A DNA stretch of 34,154 nucleotides from Pelagibacteraceae bacterium AG-339-N18 (GCA_003282055.1 QCAD01000002.1:1-34154); one strand, 5' to 3'; positions 7,918 to 18,277 are shown, counted from the first letter of the stretch. The notes: generated from the sequence alone by a model not told the origin. Translations and numbers: made by a program.

Positions 7918-9357
7918 ATGACAGATAAAATGCTAAAATTTGTAAAAATAGGTCAACAAACTCCACCTAAAAGGAAGATTGGCACTAGAAAAGAGGATTT
8001 TAACGAGATCTATGACGAGTTTGTTACTAAAAAAGCTGAAGAACAGTCAAGCAGATGTTCTCAGTGTGGAGTTCCATTCTGTCAAGTACATTGTCCGTTA
8101 AGTAACAATATACCAGATTGGTTAAAACTTACTGCCGAAGGGAGACTAAAAGAGGCCTACGAATTATCTCAAAGCACTAACAATATGCCAGAGGTATGTG
8201 GAAGAATTTGTCCTCAGGATAGATTGTGTGAAGGTAATTGTGTTATTGAACAATCAGGTCATGGAACAGTAACTATTGGTTCGGTTGAGAAATATATTAA
8301 TGATACAGCTTGGGAACAAGGTTGGGTTAAACCAATTTCTTTAAAACATGAGAAAGACCAAAGTGTTGGAATAATTGGTGCCGGTCCCGCAGGTTTAGCA
8401 GCTGCTGAACAGCTAAGAAAAAATGGATATAAAATAACAGTTTATGATCGTTATGACCGTGCAGGTGGATTATTGATTTATGGTATTCCAAATTTCAAAC
8501 TTGAAAAACATGTAGTTGAGCGAAGAACAAAGCTATTAAAAGATGGCGGAATAAAATTTGTACAAAATTTTGAAGTTGGCAAAGACGCTACTTTAGAACA
8601 ATTACGAAAAAAACATGATGCAATTTTAATTGCTACCGGTGTTTACAAACCAAGAGAAGTTGAATTACCTGGTAATGATTTAGGTAATATTTTTCCGGCA
8701 ATGGAATTTTTGACAGCATCAAATAAAAAAGGCTTAGGTGATAAAGTAGAGTTATTTGATAAAGGAATTTTAAATGCCGAGGGAAAAGATGTTGTGGTAA
8801 TTGGTGGTGGTGACACAGCTATGGACTGTGTAAGAACTTCAGTAAGACAAAAAGCAAAGTCCGTAAAATGTTTGTATAGACGAGATAAAGAAAATATGCC
8901 TGGATCTGCAAGAGAAGTTGCAAATGCTGAGGAGGAGGGTGTTGAGTTTGTTTGGCTTTCAAGTCCAAAAGAGTTTAAAGGAAAAAATAAAATTCAAAAT
9001 TTAATTGTTAATCAAATTGAATTAGGCGAACCAGATGAGTCTGGAAGAAGAAAACCAAAAATTAAACATGGTTCAGAATATGAAGTAAAGGCCGATATGG
9101 TAATCAAAGCTCTTGGATTTGATCCAGAAAATTTACCATTATTATTTGATGCACAAGAGCTACAAGTAACAAAATGGGGAACAATCAAAACTGACTTCAA
9201 TACGATGGAAACAAATCTAAAAGGTGTTTTTGCTGCAGGAGACATTGTAAGAGGTGCATCATTAGTGGTGTGGGCAATTAAAGATGGAAGAGATGCGGCT
9301 TCTTCTATGAAAACATATTTAGAAAATATGGAACTAAATAAAACAAAAGTAGCATGA
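7918..9357 (+). CDS. gltD: Glutamate synthase small (beta) subunit
   Basis: The 479-residue NADPH-oxidising subunit of GOGAT. It passes electrons through FAD and Fe-S clusters to GltB for glutamate formation. The N-terminal domain has the two cysteine groups of the 4Fe-4S clusters (C47, C50, C55, C59 and C94, C98, C104, C108). It is followed by an FAD-binding GAGPAG (154-159) and an NAD(P)H-binding GGGDTA (296-301), then the late AAGD-IVRGA segment that closes the FAD site. The length is typical. A second Met at residue 5 could also serve as the start. gltD comes before gltB, and the stop overlaps the gltB start as ATGA, which implies coupled translation of the two subunits. Confidence 0.96.
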   Translation: MTDKMLKFVKIGQQTPPKRKIGTRKEDFNEIYDEFVTKKAEEQSSRCSQCGVPFCQVHCPLSNNIPDWLKLTAEGRLKEAYELSQSTNNMPEVCGRICPQDRLCEGNCVIEQSGHGTVTIGSVEKYINDTAWEQGWVKPISLKHEKDQSVGIIGAGPAGLAAAEQLRKNGYKITVYDRYDRAGGLLIYGIPNFKLEKHVVERRTKLLKDGGIKFVQNFEVGKDATLEQLRKKHDAILIATGVYKPREVELPGNDLGNIFPAMEFLTASNKKGLGDKVELFDKGILNAEGKDVVVIGGGDTAMDCVRTSVRQKAKSVKCLYRRDKENMPGSAREVANAEEEGVEFVWLSSPKEFKGKNKIQNLIVNQIELGEPDESGRRKPKIKHGSEYEVKADMVIKALGFDPENLPLLFDAQELQVTKWGTIKTDFNTMETNLKGVFAAGDIVRGASLVVWAIKDGRDAASSMKTYLENMELNKTKVA

Positions 9358-12300
9358 TGAAAAATTATAAAAAAAATTTAGAGTTACTTACGAAAAATTT
9401 TGTTTATACAAAAGAAATGGAACATGATGCATGTGGAGTAGGCTTAATTGCGTCTACAGAAGGAAAAAAATCTAGAGCTATTGTTGAGTATGGAATTGAG
9501 GCTTTAAAAGCTGTTTGGCATAGGGGCGCTGTTGATGCAGATGGAAAAACAGGTGATGGAGCTGGAATACATGTTGAAATTCCAAAAGATTTTTTTATAG
9601 AAAAAATACAAGTCACAGGACACGATTATGATAACTCTGAAATTTGTGTAGGAATGATTTTTTTACCTAGAAATGACTATTCAGCACAAGAGAGATGCAA
9701 AACAATTGTTGAAAGTGAACTAAGCAAAAATAATTTTAGTATATATGGTTGGCGACAAGTACCAGTTAATCCAAAGGTTCTTGGAGAAAAAGCTCTTCAA
9801 ACTATGCCAGAAATTATACAGGTTCTTTTTAAATCTAATGATCCAAATTTGTTAGATAAAAAATTAGAAAGAAAAATTTATGAAACAAGAAAGAGAATCG
9901 AAAATAAAGCTTTTGATGCATCATTGAATAACTTTTACATTTGTTCAATTAGTTCAAAATCTATAATTTATAAGGGGCTATATTTAGCAGAGGCATTATC
10001 AGACTTTTATCTGGATATTAGGGATGCAAGATTTATCTCAAGATATGCAATTTTTCACCAAAGATTTTCAACAAATACCGCACCAGGCTGGAGTTTAGCC
10101 CAACCATTTAGAGCTATAGCGCATAATGGTGAAATAAACACTTATAAGGGAAATAAAAACTGGATGAAAGTTCACGAACAAGAAATGAGCAGCCCACTTT
10201 TTGATGATATAGAAAATTTAAAACCAGTAATCCAAAAGGGCGTTTCTGACTCTGCAGCTTTAGATAATGTATTTGAATTACTAAATAAATCAGGACAATC
10301 AGCACCACTAGCTAAATTGATGCTTGTACCTGATGCGTGGTCAAAAAAAAATAAGACATTATCAAAAAGTCATCAACAATTATTTAATTTTTTAAATAGT
10401 ACCATGGAACCATGGGATGGACCTGCTGCTATTGCTGCTACTGATAATGAATGGGTTATAGCAGCAAATGACAGAAATGGTCTTAGACCTTTAAGATATG
10501 CCATTACAAAAGATAAAATGATTTTTGCAGGTTCAGAAACAGGAATGATTAATTTAAATGAAAAAAAAATTTTAACCAAGGGAAGACTAGGTCCTGGTGA
10601 AATTATTGGAGTGAGAATTGAAAAAGGTAAAGTTTTTACTAATAGTCAAATAAAAGATTATTTAGCTAAAGAATTTAAACATTTCAATTCACAAATAATT
10701 GATTTAGATGAAAAATTACCAATCTCCAATGAAAAACATAATTTTGACGGCGAAAGTTTAAGAAGAAGACAATATACTTTTGGAATAAGTTTAGAGGATC
10801 TAGAGCTTATTTTACATCCAATGGCAGAAGATGCAAAAGAAGCGACAGGTTCAATGGGAGATGACACTCCTTTAGCGGTGTTATCCGACAAGTACAGACC
10901 GCTTTACCATTTTTTCAGACAAAATTTTAGCCAAGTAACTAACCCACCAATTGACTCTTTAAGAGAAAATAAAGTAATGAGTTTAAAAACTAGATTTGGA
11001 AATTTAGGTAACATTCTTGATTTCGATACTTTAACCAAAGAGAATATTTATGTTTTAAATAGCCCAATACTATCAAATTCACAATTTAATAAGTTTACTA
11101 ATTTTTTTGGTAAAAATTCATTAACTATTGATTGCTCATTTTCGCAAGATGATAATTTAGCAGACTCTATTAACAGGATACAAAAAGAATCTGAAATTGC
11201 TGTTAGACAAGGTATTACTCAATTAATTTTAAGTGATAAAAATCTTTCCTCTGAAAGATTACCAATGCCAATGTTGTTGTGTGTTGGAGCTATAAACACA
11301 TTTTTAGTAAAAAAAAAATTAAGAGGTTATGTTTCTATCAATGTTCAATCTGGTGAGGCTATAGATACACACTCGTTTGCAACATTAATCGGGGTTGGAG
11401 CAACAACAGTAAATCCATATTTAGCTTTTGATAGCTTATATCAGAGATATGAAAAAAAACTTTTTGGTCAATTTAGTTTTGATGAGTGTGTGCAACGTTA
11501 TATCAACTCGGTTAATGCTGGTTTGTTAAAGATAATGTCAAAAATGGGAATTTCTGTTTTAAGCTCTTATAGAGGTGGATGTAATTTTGAAACCGTTGGA
11601 TTAAGTAGAACAATTGTAAATGATTATTTTCCTGGAGTTACATCAAAAATTTCAGGTATTGGGTTAGTTGGTATCGAAAAAAAAATAAGAGAAATTCATA
11701 AAGAAGCATTTGAAAGCACTGAAACTGTATTACCAATTGGAGGTATTTATAGATATAGAAAAAATGGAGAAACACATCAATATCAAGGAAAGCTTATTCA
11801 TTTATTACAGAGCGCTGTAGGTTCAAATTCATATGATGCTTATAAAAAATATGCAGAAGGTATTTACAATTTACCACCAATTAATTTGAGAGATTTAATT
11901 GATTTTAGAAAAAAGAAATTAAGCCCCTCAATAAATATATCTGAAGTTGAGCCAATAGAAAAAATATTAAAAAGATTTGGAAGTGGGAGCATGTCCCATG
12001 GTGCCTTATCTAAGGAGGCACATGAAACACTTGCTATTGGAATGAATAGAATTAAAGGAGCTTCCTGTAGTGGTGAGGGTGGTGAAGACGCAGAAAGATT
12101 TAAGGTAATGGATAGTGGGGACAGTGCAAATTCTAGAGTTAAGCAAATCGCATCAGCTAGATTTGGTGTGACTGTAAATTACTTAAATAATTGTAATGAA
12201 ATTGAAATTAAAATGGCCCAAGGCGCTAAACCAGGTGAAGGTGGCCAATTACCTGGCTTTAAAGTAACTAAGGAAATTGCAAGATTAAGACATTCTACAC

Positions 12301-13862
12301 CTGGAGTAACACTAATTTCTCCACCTCCGCATCACGATATTTACTCTATAGAGGATCTGGCACAACTTATTTATGATCTAAAGCAAACAAATCCAAAGGC
12401 AAGAGTTGGAGTTAAGTTAGTTGCATCATCAGGAATTGGAACCATTGCTGCAGGTGTTGCTAAAGCAAAAGCTGATATCATTTTAATTTCAGGACACAAT
12501 GGAGGAACAGGTGCAACTCCTCAAACGAGCGTAAAGTACGTTGGAATACCTTGGGAGATGGGCTTAACTGAAGCTAATCAGGTTTTAACATTAAACAATT
12601 TAAGACACAAAGTTACATTGAGAACTGACGGCGGTATTAAAACTGGGAGAGATGTTGTTATCGCTGCAATGATGGGGGCAGAAGAATATGGAGTTGCAAC
12701 AACCGCTCTGGTGGCAATGGGATGTATAATGGTACGACAATGCCACTCTAATACTTGTCCAGTAGGTGTTTGCACACAAGATGAAAAATTAAGAGAAAAA
12801 TTTTCTGGTACCCCAGATAAGGTTGTAAATCTATTCACTTTTATAGCCTCAGAGGTAAGAGAAATTTTAGCTGAAATAGGCTTTAAATCTTTAAATGAGG
12901 TTATTGGAAGAACTGATTTGTTAATGCAAGTTAATAAAGCGTCACCAAATCTAGATGACTTGGATTTAAATCCATTATTTGTTCAGGCAGACCCAGGAAA
13001 CAATAAAAGATTTTGCGAGTCATTGGAGATTAACAAAGTACCTGAAACATTAGATCAAGAAATTTGGCCTAAAATAGAAAAATCTTTAGATAATTCAGAA
13101 AAGGTTGAGGGAGAATTTATTATCAAAAATACAAACAGGGCAGTTGGTACAAGAATTTCACATCATCTTTACAAAAAGTATGGTTACGAAAAACTTGATG
13201 AAAATTTCCTAACATTAAATTTCAAAGGCTCTGCGGGTCAGTCTTTTGGTGCTTTTTCATCGAAAGGATTAAAATTAAATCTTAAAGGTGATGCAAATGA
13301 TTATGTTGGTAAAGGATTATCAGGTGCCACAATTTCAATAAAACTTTCGGATGAAAGTAATTTAGTTTCAAATGAAAATACAATCATTGGAAATACAGTT
13401 TTGTATGGAGCTACTTCAGGTAAACTTTTTGCTGCGGGTCAAGCAGGTGATAGATTTGCCGTAAGAAATTCTGGTGCAACTACAGTTATTGAGGGTTGTG
13501 ACTCAAATGGTTGTGAGTATATGACTGGAGGAACAGTGGTTATTTTAGGGAATGTTGGTGATAATTTTGCAGCTGGCATGACCGGAGGTATGGCATTTAT
13601 CTACGATAAATCTAATGAGTTTGAAAAAAAAGTTAATCCAGACTCAGTTATTTGGCAAAATGTTGAAACAGATTATTGGACAAGTCATTTAAAAGAATTA
13701 ATTTTAGAACATTCAAAGGAGACAGGATCGTTGATATCAAAAAATATTTTTGAAAATTTTGAAGTTGAAATTAAAAATTTTGTTCAGGTTTGTCCAAAAG
13801 AGATGATTAATAAGCTTAAAAATCCTATTACATTAAAGTCTAAGATAAAAGAAGTTAGTTAA
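9354..13862 (+). CDS. gltB: Glutamate synthase large (alpha) subunit
   Basis: A 1502-residue NADPH-GOGAT large subunit that makes two glutamates from glutamine and 2-oxoglutarate. Domains in order are an N-terminal Ntn-type glutaminase, a central domain, an FMN/2-oxoglutarate synthase domain with a 3Fe-4S cluster, and a C-terminal beta-helix (GXGXG-type repeats, about 1290-1420). The nucleophile is Cys27 in DACGVG, so a 26-residue propeptide should be removed. The 3Fe-4S ligands C1124, C1130 and C1135 keep the 6/5 spacing of the E. coli enzyme. The synthase core is marked by KPGEGGQLPG and SGHNGGTGATP. Two Met codons stand at the start; the first overlaps the gltD stop. The 3' end overlaps the convergent hydrolase gene by 8 nt. 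Confidence 0.97.
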   Translation: MMKNYKKNLELLTKNFVYTKEMEHDACGVGLIASTEGKKSRAIVEYGIEALKAVWHRGAVDADGKTGDGAGIHVEIPKDFFIEKIQVTGHDYDNSEICVGMIFLPRNDYSAQERCKTIVESELSKNNFSIYGWRQVPVNPKVLGEKALQTMPEIIQVLFKSNDPNLLDKKLERKIYETRKRIENKAFDASLNNFYICSISSKSIIYKGLYLAEALSDFYLDIRDARFISRYAIFHQRFSTNTAPGWSLAQPFRAIAHNGEINTYKGNKNWMKVHEQEMSSPLFDDIENLKPVIQKGVSDSAALDNVFELLNKSGQSAPLAKLMLVPDAWSKKNKTLSKSHQQLFNFLNSTMEPWDGPAAIAATDNEWVIAANDRNGLRPLRYAITKDKMIFAGSETGMINLNEKKILTKGRLGPGEIIGVRIEKGKVFTNSQIKDYLAKEFKHFNSQIIDLDEKLPISNEKHNFDGESLRRRQYTFGISLEDLELILHPMAEDAKEATGSMGDDTPLAVLSDKYRPLYHFFRQNFSQVTNPPIDSLRENKVMSLKTRFGNLGNILDFDTLTKENIYVLNSPILSNSQFNKFTNFFGKNSLTIDCSFSQDDNLADSINRIQKESEIAVRQGITQLILSDKNLSSERLPMPMLLCVGAINTFLVKKKLRGYVSINVQSGEAIDTHSFATLIGVGATTVNPYLAFDSLYQRYEKKLFGQFSFDECVQRYINSVNAGLLKIMSKMGISVLSSYRGGCNFETVGLSRTIVNDYFPGVTSKISGIGLVGIEKKIREIHKEAFESTETVLPIGGIYRYRKNGETHQYQGKLIHLLQSAVGSNSYDAYKKYAEGIYNLPPINLRDLIDFRKKKLSPSINISEVEPIEKILKRFGSGSMSHGALSKEAHETLAIGMNRIKGASCSGEGGEDAERFKVMDSGDSANSRVKQIASARFGVTVNYLNNCNEIEIKMAQGAKPGEGGQLPGFKVTKEIARLRHSTPGVTLISPPPHHDIYSIEDLAQLIYDLKQTNPKARVGVKLVASSGIGTIAAGVAKAKADIILISGHNGGTGATPQTSVKYVGIPWEMGLTEANQVLTLNNLRHKVTLRTDGGIKTGRDVVIAAMMGAEEYGVATTALVAMGCIMVRQCHSNTCPVGVCTQDEKLREKFSGTPDKVVNLFTFIASEVREILAEIGFKSLNEVIGRTDLLMQVNKASPNLDDLDLNPLFVQADPGNNKRFCESLEINKVPETLDQEIWPKIEKSLDNSEKVEGEFIIKNTNRAVGTRISHHLYKKYGYEKLDENFLTLNFKGSAGQSFGAFSSKGLKLNLKGDANDYVGKGLSGATISIKLSDESNLVSNENTIIGNTVLYGATSGKLFAAGQAGDRFAVRNSGATTVIEGCDSNGCEYMTGGTVVILGNVGDNFAAGMTGGMAFIYDKSNEFEKKVNPDSVIWQNVETDYWTSHLKELILEHSKETGSLISKNIFENFEVEIKNFVQVCPKEMINKLKNPITLKSKIKEVS

Positions 13863-14601
13863 TAATTATTTTTAATTCTTTTTTTAATATTTTTAACCAT
13901 TTAGGTGAAGATAAGCTGTGATCACCTTTTTTAATGATAACTAATTTTTTTTTAGAATTAACAAAAATTTTTAAAATTTTCTTTGAATAACTGACAGGGA
14001 CAGACTCATCTTTTTGTCCGTGAACCATAGTAACTTTTAATTTTTCATAAATTTTTTTATGAAATACTTTATTTTTTCTGCCATCTTTAATTAGTTGTAA
14101 AGAGATTGGATATTCATAATTTCCATGCTTTAAGTTGATTATTTTATTTTTTGTTATTTCTTTTCTCGTTTTTTTTGAAAATTTATTCCACATTAAACCC
14201 TCTAAAAATTGAGGCGCAGAGCCAATTCCTAAAAACCCTACTATTTGTTTTTTAAAAAATTTAAACTGATTTAAAGAGATCCAAGCACCCATGCTTGAAC
14301 CGACTAAAATGATTTTATTTTTCTCGACAACTTTTTTTATTAACATAGTTGTTTCTTTAGTCCATTTTGAGATATTTCCATTAGTGAATTTACCTGATGA
14401 TTTACCGTGCCCAGAGTATTCTAGTGCTAAAAAACTAAGTTTATTTTTTTTTGCAAAATTTAAAAATGCTTTAGGTTTTTTTCCCTCTAAATCAGACATA
14501 AATCCGTGCAGAAAAACAATGTAAGTTGTATTTCTTTGGTTGTATTTTAAATATCTGATTTTTTTATATTTATTTATTTTTAAGTAATTGAATTTATTCA
14601 T
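13855..14601 (-). CDS. Alpha/beta hydrolase, small esterase-like
   Basis: A 248-residue alpha/beta-hydrolase with a complete candidate triad: Ser103 in the nucleophile elbow GSSMG, Asp198 in HGQKDESVP and His228 in GDHSL. The oxyanion-region HGF motif (32-34) and EYSGHGKSSG (61-70) are also typical. There is no signal peptide, so it is probably cytoplasmic. It resembles short serine esterases or thioesterases, but the substrate is unknown. The protein is unusually rich in Lys, as are the glycan genes of this window. It diverges from the GT4 gene (42-nt gap) and overlaps the gltB end by 8 nt. Function beyond fold and triad is not claimed. Confidence 0.85.
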   Translation of the reverse strand: MNKFNYLKINKYKKIRYLKYNQRNTTYIVFLHGFMSDLEGKKPKAFLNFAKKNKLSFLALEYSGHGKSSGKFTNGNISKWTKETTMLIKKVVEKNKIILVGSSMGAWISLNQFKFFKKQIVGFLGIGSAPQFLEGLMWNKFSKKTRKEITKNKIINLKHGNYEYPISLQLIKDGRKNKVFHKKIYEKLKVTMVHGQKDESVPVSYSKKILKIFVNSKKKLVIIKKGDHSLSSPKWLKILKKELKIIIN

Positions 14602-14629
14602 AAAAGTTTATTAGTTATCTCTATTATTA

Positions 14630-14635
14630 TATAAT
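14630..14635 (+). promoter_or_regulatory. Candidate -10 element for the GT4 gene
   Basis: A perfect TATAAT lies in the 42-nt divergent gap, 8 nt before the GT4 ATG at 14644. Transcription would begin near 14642, leaving only about two leader bases. The -35 region is weak. Motif match only. Confidence 0.35.
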
Positions 14636-14643
14636 CTAACTGT

Positions 14644-15798
14644 ATGTCGTCTAATATAAAAGTCCTGCAAGTAATACCAAAACTAGGTTACGGAGGAGCA
14701 GAAACCGGATGTTATGATATTGCTCATTATTTACCAGAAAATGGGTGTGAATCTTTTGTAGTGACAAGTGGAGGAGAATTAACAAAATTCGTTGATAAAA
14801 AAAAAGTAAAATTAATTAGACTTCCAGTACATAGTAAAAATCCATTATTAATCTTAATTAATACAATTTTATTAATTGGGATAATTTTATATTTTAAGAT
14901 CTCGATTGTTCATGCAAGAAGTAGAGCACCAGCTTGGTCTTGTTTGTTTGCAACAAAGTTAACAAAGAGAAAGTTTGTTACTACATTTCATGGTACCTAT
15001 AATTTTAGTGGCAAACTTAAAAAATTTTATAATTCTGTCATGGTAAGATCTGACTTGATAATCGCGGGATCAAATTTTATTTTTTCTCATATTAAAGAAA
15101 ATTATTCTGAATTCTTGACAAGCCAAAAAAAATTTTTAGTTATTTTTAGGGGAATAAATGTTGATTATTTTGACTCTTCTACAAAATTAGAAAATGACGA
15201 AAAAAATTTACTTAAAAAATGGAATATAACTGATGAAAAAAAAATAATTTTGATGCCAGGTAGGCTTACTTCGTGGAAAGGACAAGAATTATTTATTGAG
15301 GCAATCAATCTTGCTAAAATCGAATTAGGTTATGAAGCTTTTCATGCAGTTATACTCGGAAATGATCAAGGTAGAGATCTATATAAAAAAAAATTAATTC
15401 GTCTTACTGAGCAATATCGTTTAACAAATCAAATCAAATTTATAGATCATTGTGAGGATATGGCATTGGCTTATAAAGTTTCTGATATAATTGTATCTGC
15501 CTCGATAGAACCAGAAGCTTTTGGAAGAGTAGCAGTAGAAGCACAATCTATGGAAAAATTAATCATCGCTAGTAATATTGGAGGATCTAATGAGACGATT
15601 AATGATGAAAAAACAGGCCTTTTATTTAAATCAGGGGACGCAGAGTCTTTAAGTAAAAAAATAATTCGTGGATTAACGATGGACGAAACATCTATAAATC
15701 TTATGGGCAAAAAAGGAAGAGATAATATAATTAAAAAATTTAATGTTGAAAAAATGTGTTTTTCTACATATTCAGAGTATAAAAGATTATTAAACTAA
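14644..15798 (+). CDS. Family 4 glycosyltransferase (GT-B)
   Basis: A 384-residue GT-B fold retaining glycosyltransferase. The N-terminal half has the GYGGAET acceptor-side loop, followed by a hydrophobic segment (about 68-84) that may contact the membrane. The C-terminal half has PGRLTSWKG and the donor-binding EX7E motif (Glu291 to Glu299 in EPEAFGRVAVE), then NIGGSNETI. It is probably involved in lipopolysaccharide core or other surface-glycan assembly; the sugar is unknown. It diverges from the hydrolase. The stop codon is directly followed by the thrS ATG (no spacer), so thrS may be carried on the same transcript. A surface-sugar gene fused transcriptionally to a tRNA synthetase operon has no obvious functional logic and probably reflects compaction. 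Confidence 0.9.
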   Translation: MSSNIKVLQVIPKLGYGGAETGCYDIAHYLPENGCESFVVTSGGELTKFVDKKKVKLIRLPVHSKNPLLILINTILLIGIILYFKISIVHARSRAPAWSCLFATKLTKRKFVTTFHGTYNFSGKLKKFYNSVMVRSDLIIAGSNFIFSHIKENYSEFLTSQKKFLVIFRGINVDYFDSSTKLENDEKNLLKKWNITDEKKIILMPGRLTSWKGQELFIEAINLAKIELGYEAFHAVILGNDQGRDLYKKKLIRLTEQYRLTNQIKFIDHCEDMALAYKVSDIIVSASIEPEAFGRVAVEAQSMEKLIIASNIGGSNETINDEKTGLLFKSGDAESLSKKIIRGLTMDETSINLMGKKGRDNIIKKFNVEKMCFSTYSEYKRLLN

Positions 15799-17718
15799 AT
15801 GCCTATAATTACATTACCAGATGGAAAAAATATTGAATTTCCCAAAGAAGTCACAGGCTTAGATATTGCAGAAAAAATAAGTAAGTCATTATTAAAACAA
15901 GCATTGATAATGAGTGTCGACGGTGAGTTTAAAGATTTATATTTTTCAGTTAAAAAAGATTGTTCAGTAAAAATTTTTACTGCAAAAGATCCCGAGGGTC
16001 TTGAGGTTATAAGACATGATACTGCTCATATAATGGCGATGGCCGTGCAAGAATTATACCCTGGTACACAAGTAACTATAGGACCTGTAATAGAAAATGG
16101 TTTTTTTTATGATTTTGCTCGTAAAGAACCTTTTACAGAAGATGATCTAGATAAAATAGAAAAAAAAATGTCAGAAATAATTGATAAAGATGTAAAAACA
16201 AGAAGAGAAGTTTGGAAAAGAGATAAAGCAATAAGTCATTTCAAAAAAATTGGTGAAAAGTATAAAGCAGAAATAATAGAGAGTATTCCAGAGAGTGATG
16301 AGCTAACTGTTTATCACCATGGTGATACTTGGTACGATTTATGTAGAGGTCCACACCTAGTTTCTTCTGGAAAAATTGGCAAGGCTTTTAAACTTACTAA
16401 AGTTGCAGGAGCTTATTGGCGTGGAGACTCTAAAAATGAAATGTTACAAAGAATTTATGGAACTAGTTGGGCATCACAAAAAGATTTAGATGATTATTTA
16501 AAAAGAATTCAAGAAGCTGAAAAAAGGGACCATAGAAAACTTGGAAAAGAAATGGATCTATTTCATTTTAGAGAAGAGAGCCCAGGATCTGTCTTTTGGC
16601 ATGAAAAGGGTTGGACACTGTTTCAAAAATTAATTAATTATATGAAAATGAAACAAGATATTGCTGGATATAAAGAGATAAATACTCCAGAGGTATTAGA
16701 TAGAAGTCTGTGGGAAAAATCTGGCCATTGGGAAAAATTTGGAGCAAATATGTATACATCAACTACTCCAGATGAAAAGATATTTGCTATTAAACCTATG
16801 AATTGTCCAGGTTGTGTAGAGGTCTTTAATCAAGGTCTTAAAAGCTACAAAGATTTGCCATTAAAAATGTCTGAGTTTGGAAAGGTACATCGTTATGAGC
16901 CTTCAGGCGCGCTTCATGGTTTATTGAGAGTAAGAGCGTTTACACAAGATGATGCACATATATTTTGTACTGAAGATCAAATTACAAAAGAATGTTTAAT
17001 AGTTACTAATCTTATCTTAGAAATTTATAAAGATCTCGGTTTTGAAGATGTTATTCTCAAGTATTCTGATAGACCAGAGCTGAGAGTCGGAGATGATAAT
17101 GTGTGGGACAAAGCAGAGGCAGCTTTATTAGAGGCAGTCAAAGCTACTAAACTAGAATATACGATTAATAAGGGTGAGGGTGCATTTTATGGACCTAAAA
17201 TTGAGTTTGTTTTAAGGGATGCTATTGGAAGAGATTGGCAATGTGGAACCTTACAGGTTGATTTTAATTTACCTGGAAGGTTAGGTGCCTCATATGTAGA
17301 TAAAGATGGAACAAAAAAAGTTCCAGTAATGTTACATAGAGCATTGTTTGGATCACTTGAAAGATTTATAGGAATTTTAATAGAAAATTATGCTGGGAAG
17401 TTTCCATTTTGGATATCTCCACTGCAAACAGTTGTAATCCCAATCTCAGAAGACTTTAAGGAATATGCAAGTAAAGTTTCCAAAAAAATTAAAGAAGCCG
17501 GGATGAGTTCAATAGTTGATTTAAAAAATCATAATTTGAACTATAAAATAAGAGAACATTCTCTTGCAAAAATACCTATTTTATTAATTTGTGGTAAAAA
17601 AGAAGTTGACAGTAACTCAGTAACCATTAGAAGAATGGACTCTATTAAACAAGAAAATATGGAATTAAATAAATTTTTAAAAACATTTTCTGCTTTGAAT
17701 AAAGCATCTTCAATTTAA
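15799..17718 (+). CDS. thrS: Threonyl-tRNA synthetase
   Basis: A full-length 639-residue class II synthetase that charges tRNA-Thr. Domains in order are TGS (1-61), the editing domain with His73, His77, Cys182 and His186 all in place, the catalytic core, and the anticodon-binding domain (from about 535). The zinc ligands Cys336 (NCPGC) and His387 (DDAHIF) are visible, as is motif 2 around RYEPSG...LRVRAFTQDDAH. Editing and catalytic residues match the E. coli numbering closely, so the enzyme should be fully active and able to remove mischarged Ser. The ATG abuts the upstream GT4 stop without a Shine-Dalgarno. infC begins on the base after the stop, giving the classic thrS-infC-rpmI-rplT order. 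Confidence 0.97.
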   Translation: MPIITLPDGKNIEFPKEVTGLDIAEKISKSLLKQALIMSVDGEFKDLYFSVKKDCSVKIFTAKDPEGLEVIRHDTAHIMAMAVQELYPGTQVTIGPVIENGFFYDFARKEPFTEDDLDKIEKKMSEIIDKDVKTRREVWKRDKAISHFKKIGEKYKAEIIESIPESDELTVYHHGDTWYDLCRGPHLVSSGKIGKAFKLTKVAGAYWRGDSKNEMLQRIYGTSWASQKDLDDYLKRIQEAEKRDHRKLGKEMDLFHFREESPGSVFWHEKGWTLFQKLINYMKMKQDIAGYKEINTPEVLDRSLWEKSGHWEKFGANMYTSTTPDEKIFAIKPMNCPGCVEVFNQGLKSYKDLPLKMSEFGKVHRYEPSGALHGLLRVRAFTQDDAHIFCTEDQITKECLIVTNLILEIYKDLGFEDVILKYSDRPELRVGDDNVWDKAEAALLEAVKATKLEYTINKGEGAFYGPKIEFVLRDAIGRDWQCGTLQVDFNLPGRLGASYVDKDGTKKVPVMLHRALFGSLERFIGILIENYAGKFPFWISPLQTVVIPISEDFKEYASKVSKKIKEAGMSSIVDLKNHNLNYKIREHSLAKIPILLICGKKEVDSNSVTIRRMDSIKQENMELNKFLKTFSALNKASSI

Positions 17719-18264
17719 GTGGCAGATTTTAAACAAAATTATTTTCAGAGAAGAACTAAAGATCGAGGACCTAGATCAAATAATAGAATTTCATCTCCAG
17801 AAGTTCAAGTGATAACCAGAGATGGAGAAAATCTTGGAGTTATAAGTACAAATGAAGCCATATCGATGGCTAAAAACCAAGGACTAGATTTAATTGAAAT
17901 TGCTCCAAATGCAAATCCTCCCGTTTGTAAAATTATGGACATGGGTAAGTACAAATATGATGCACAAAAAAAAGCTAATCTTGCAAAAAAAAAACAAAAG
18001 ATTATTGCTTTAAAAGAAATTAAAATGAGACCTGTTACAGAAATACACGATTATGAGTTTAAAGTTAAAAATGCAAAAAAATTTATTGCAAAAGGAGATA
18101 AAGTAAAATTTACAATAAGGTTCAAAGGCCGAGAGCTTCAGCACTCCCATTTAGGAAACGAACTAATGACTAAGATTAAGGAAGATATGAAGGAAATTGG
18201 AAAGGTGGAATTACACCCTAAGTTTGATGGAAAACAAATGATAATGGTAATACAGCCTTTATAA
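17719..18264 (+). CDS. infC: Translation initiation factor IF-3 (GTG start)
   Basis: A 181-residue IF-3, which binds the 30S subunit, blocks 50S joining and proofreads the initiator codon. The N-domain shows NRISSPEVQVI...GENLGVIS and DLIEIAPNANPPVCKIMDMGKYKY. The linker is Lys-rich, and the C-domain has KEIKMRPVTEIHDYEFKVKN and FKGRELQHSHLG. The only start fitting the family length is GTG at 17719, immediately after the thrS stop. infC commonly uses a non-ATG start that IF-3 itself discriminates against, which gives autoregulation; a GTG is a milder version. No Shine-Dalgarno is seen before it, so reinitiation after thrS is likely. Confidence 0.96.
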   Translation: MADFKQNYFQRRTKDRGPRSNNRISSPEVQVITRDGENLGVISTNEAISMAKNQGLDLIEIAPNANPPVCKIMDMGKYKYDAQKKANLAKKKQKIIALKEIKMRPVTEIHDYEFKVKNAKKFIAKGDKVKFTIRFKGRELQHSHLGNELMTKIKEDMKEIGKVELHPKFDGKQMIMVIQPL

Positions 18265-18277
18265 GCTTTAATAGTAG

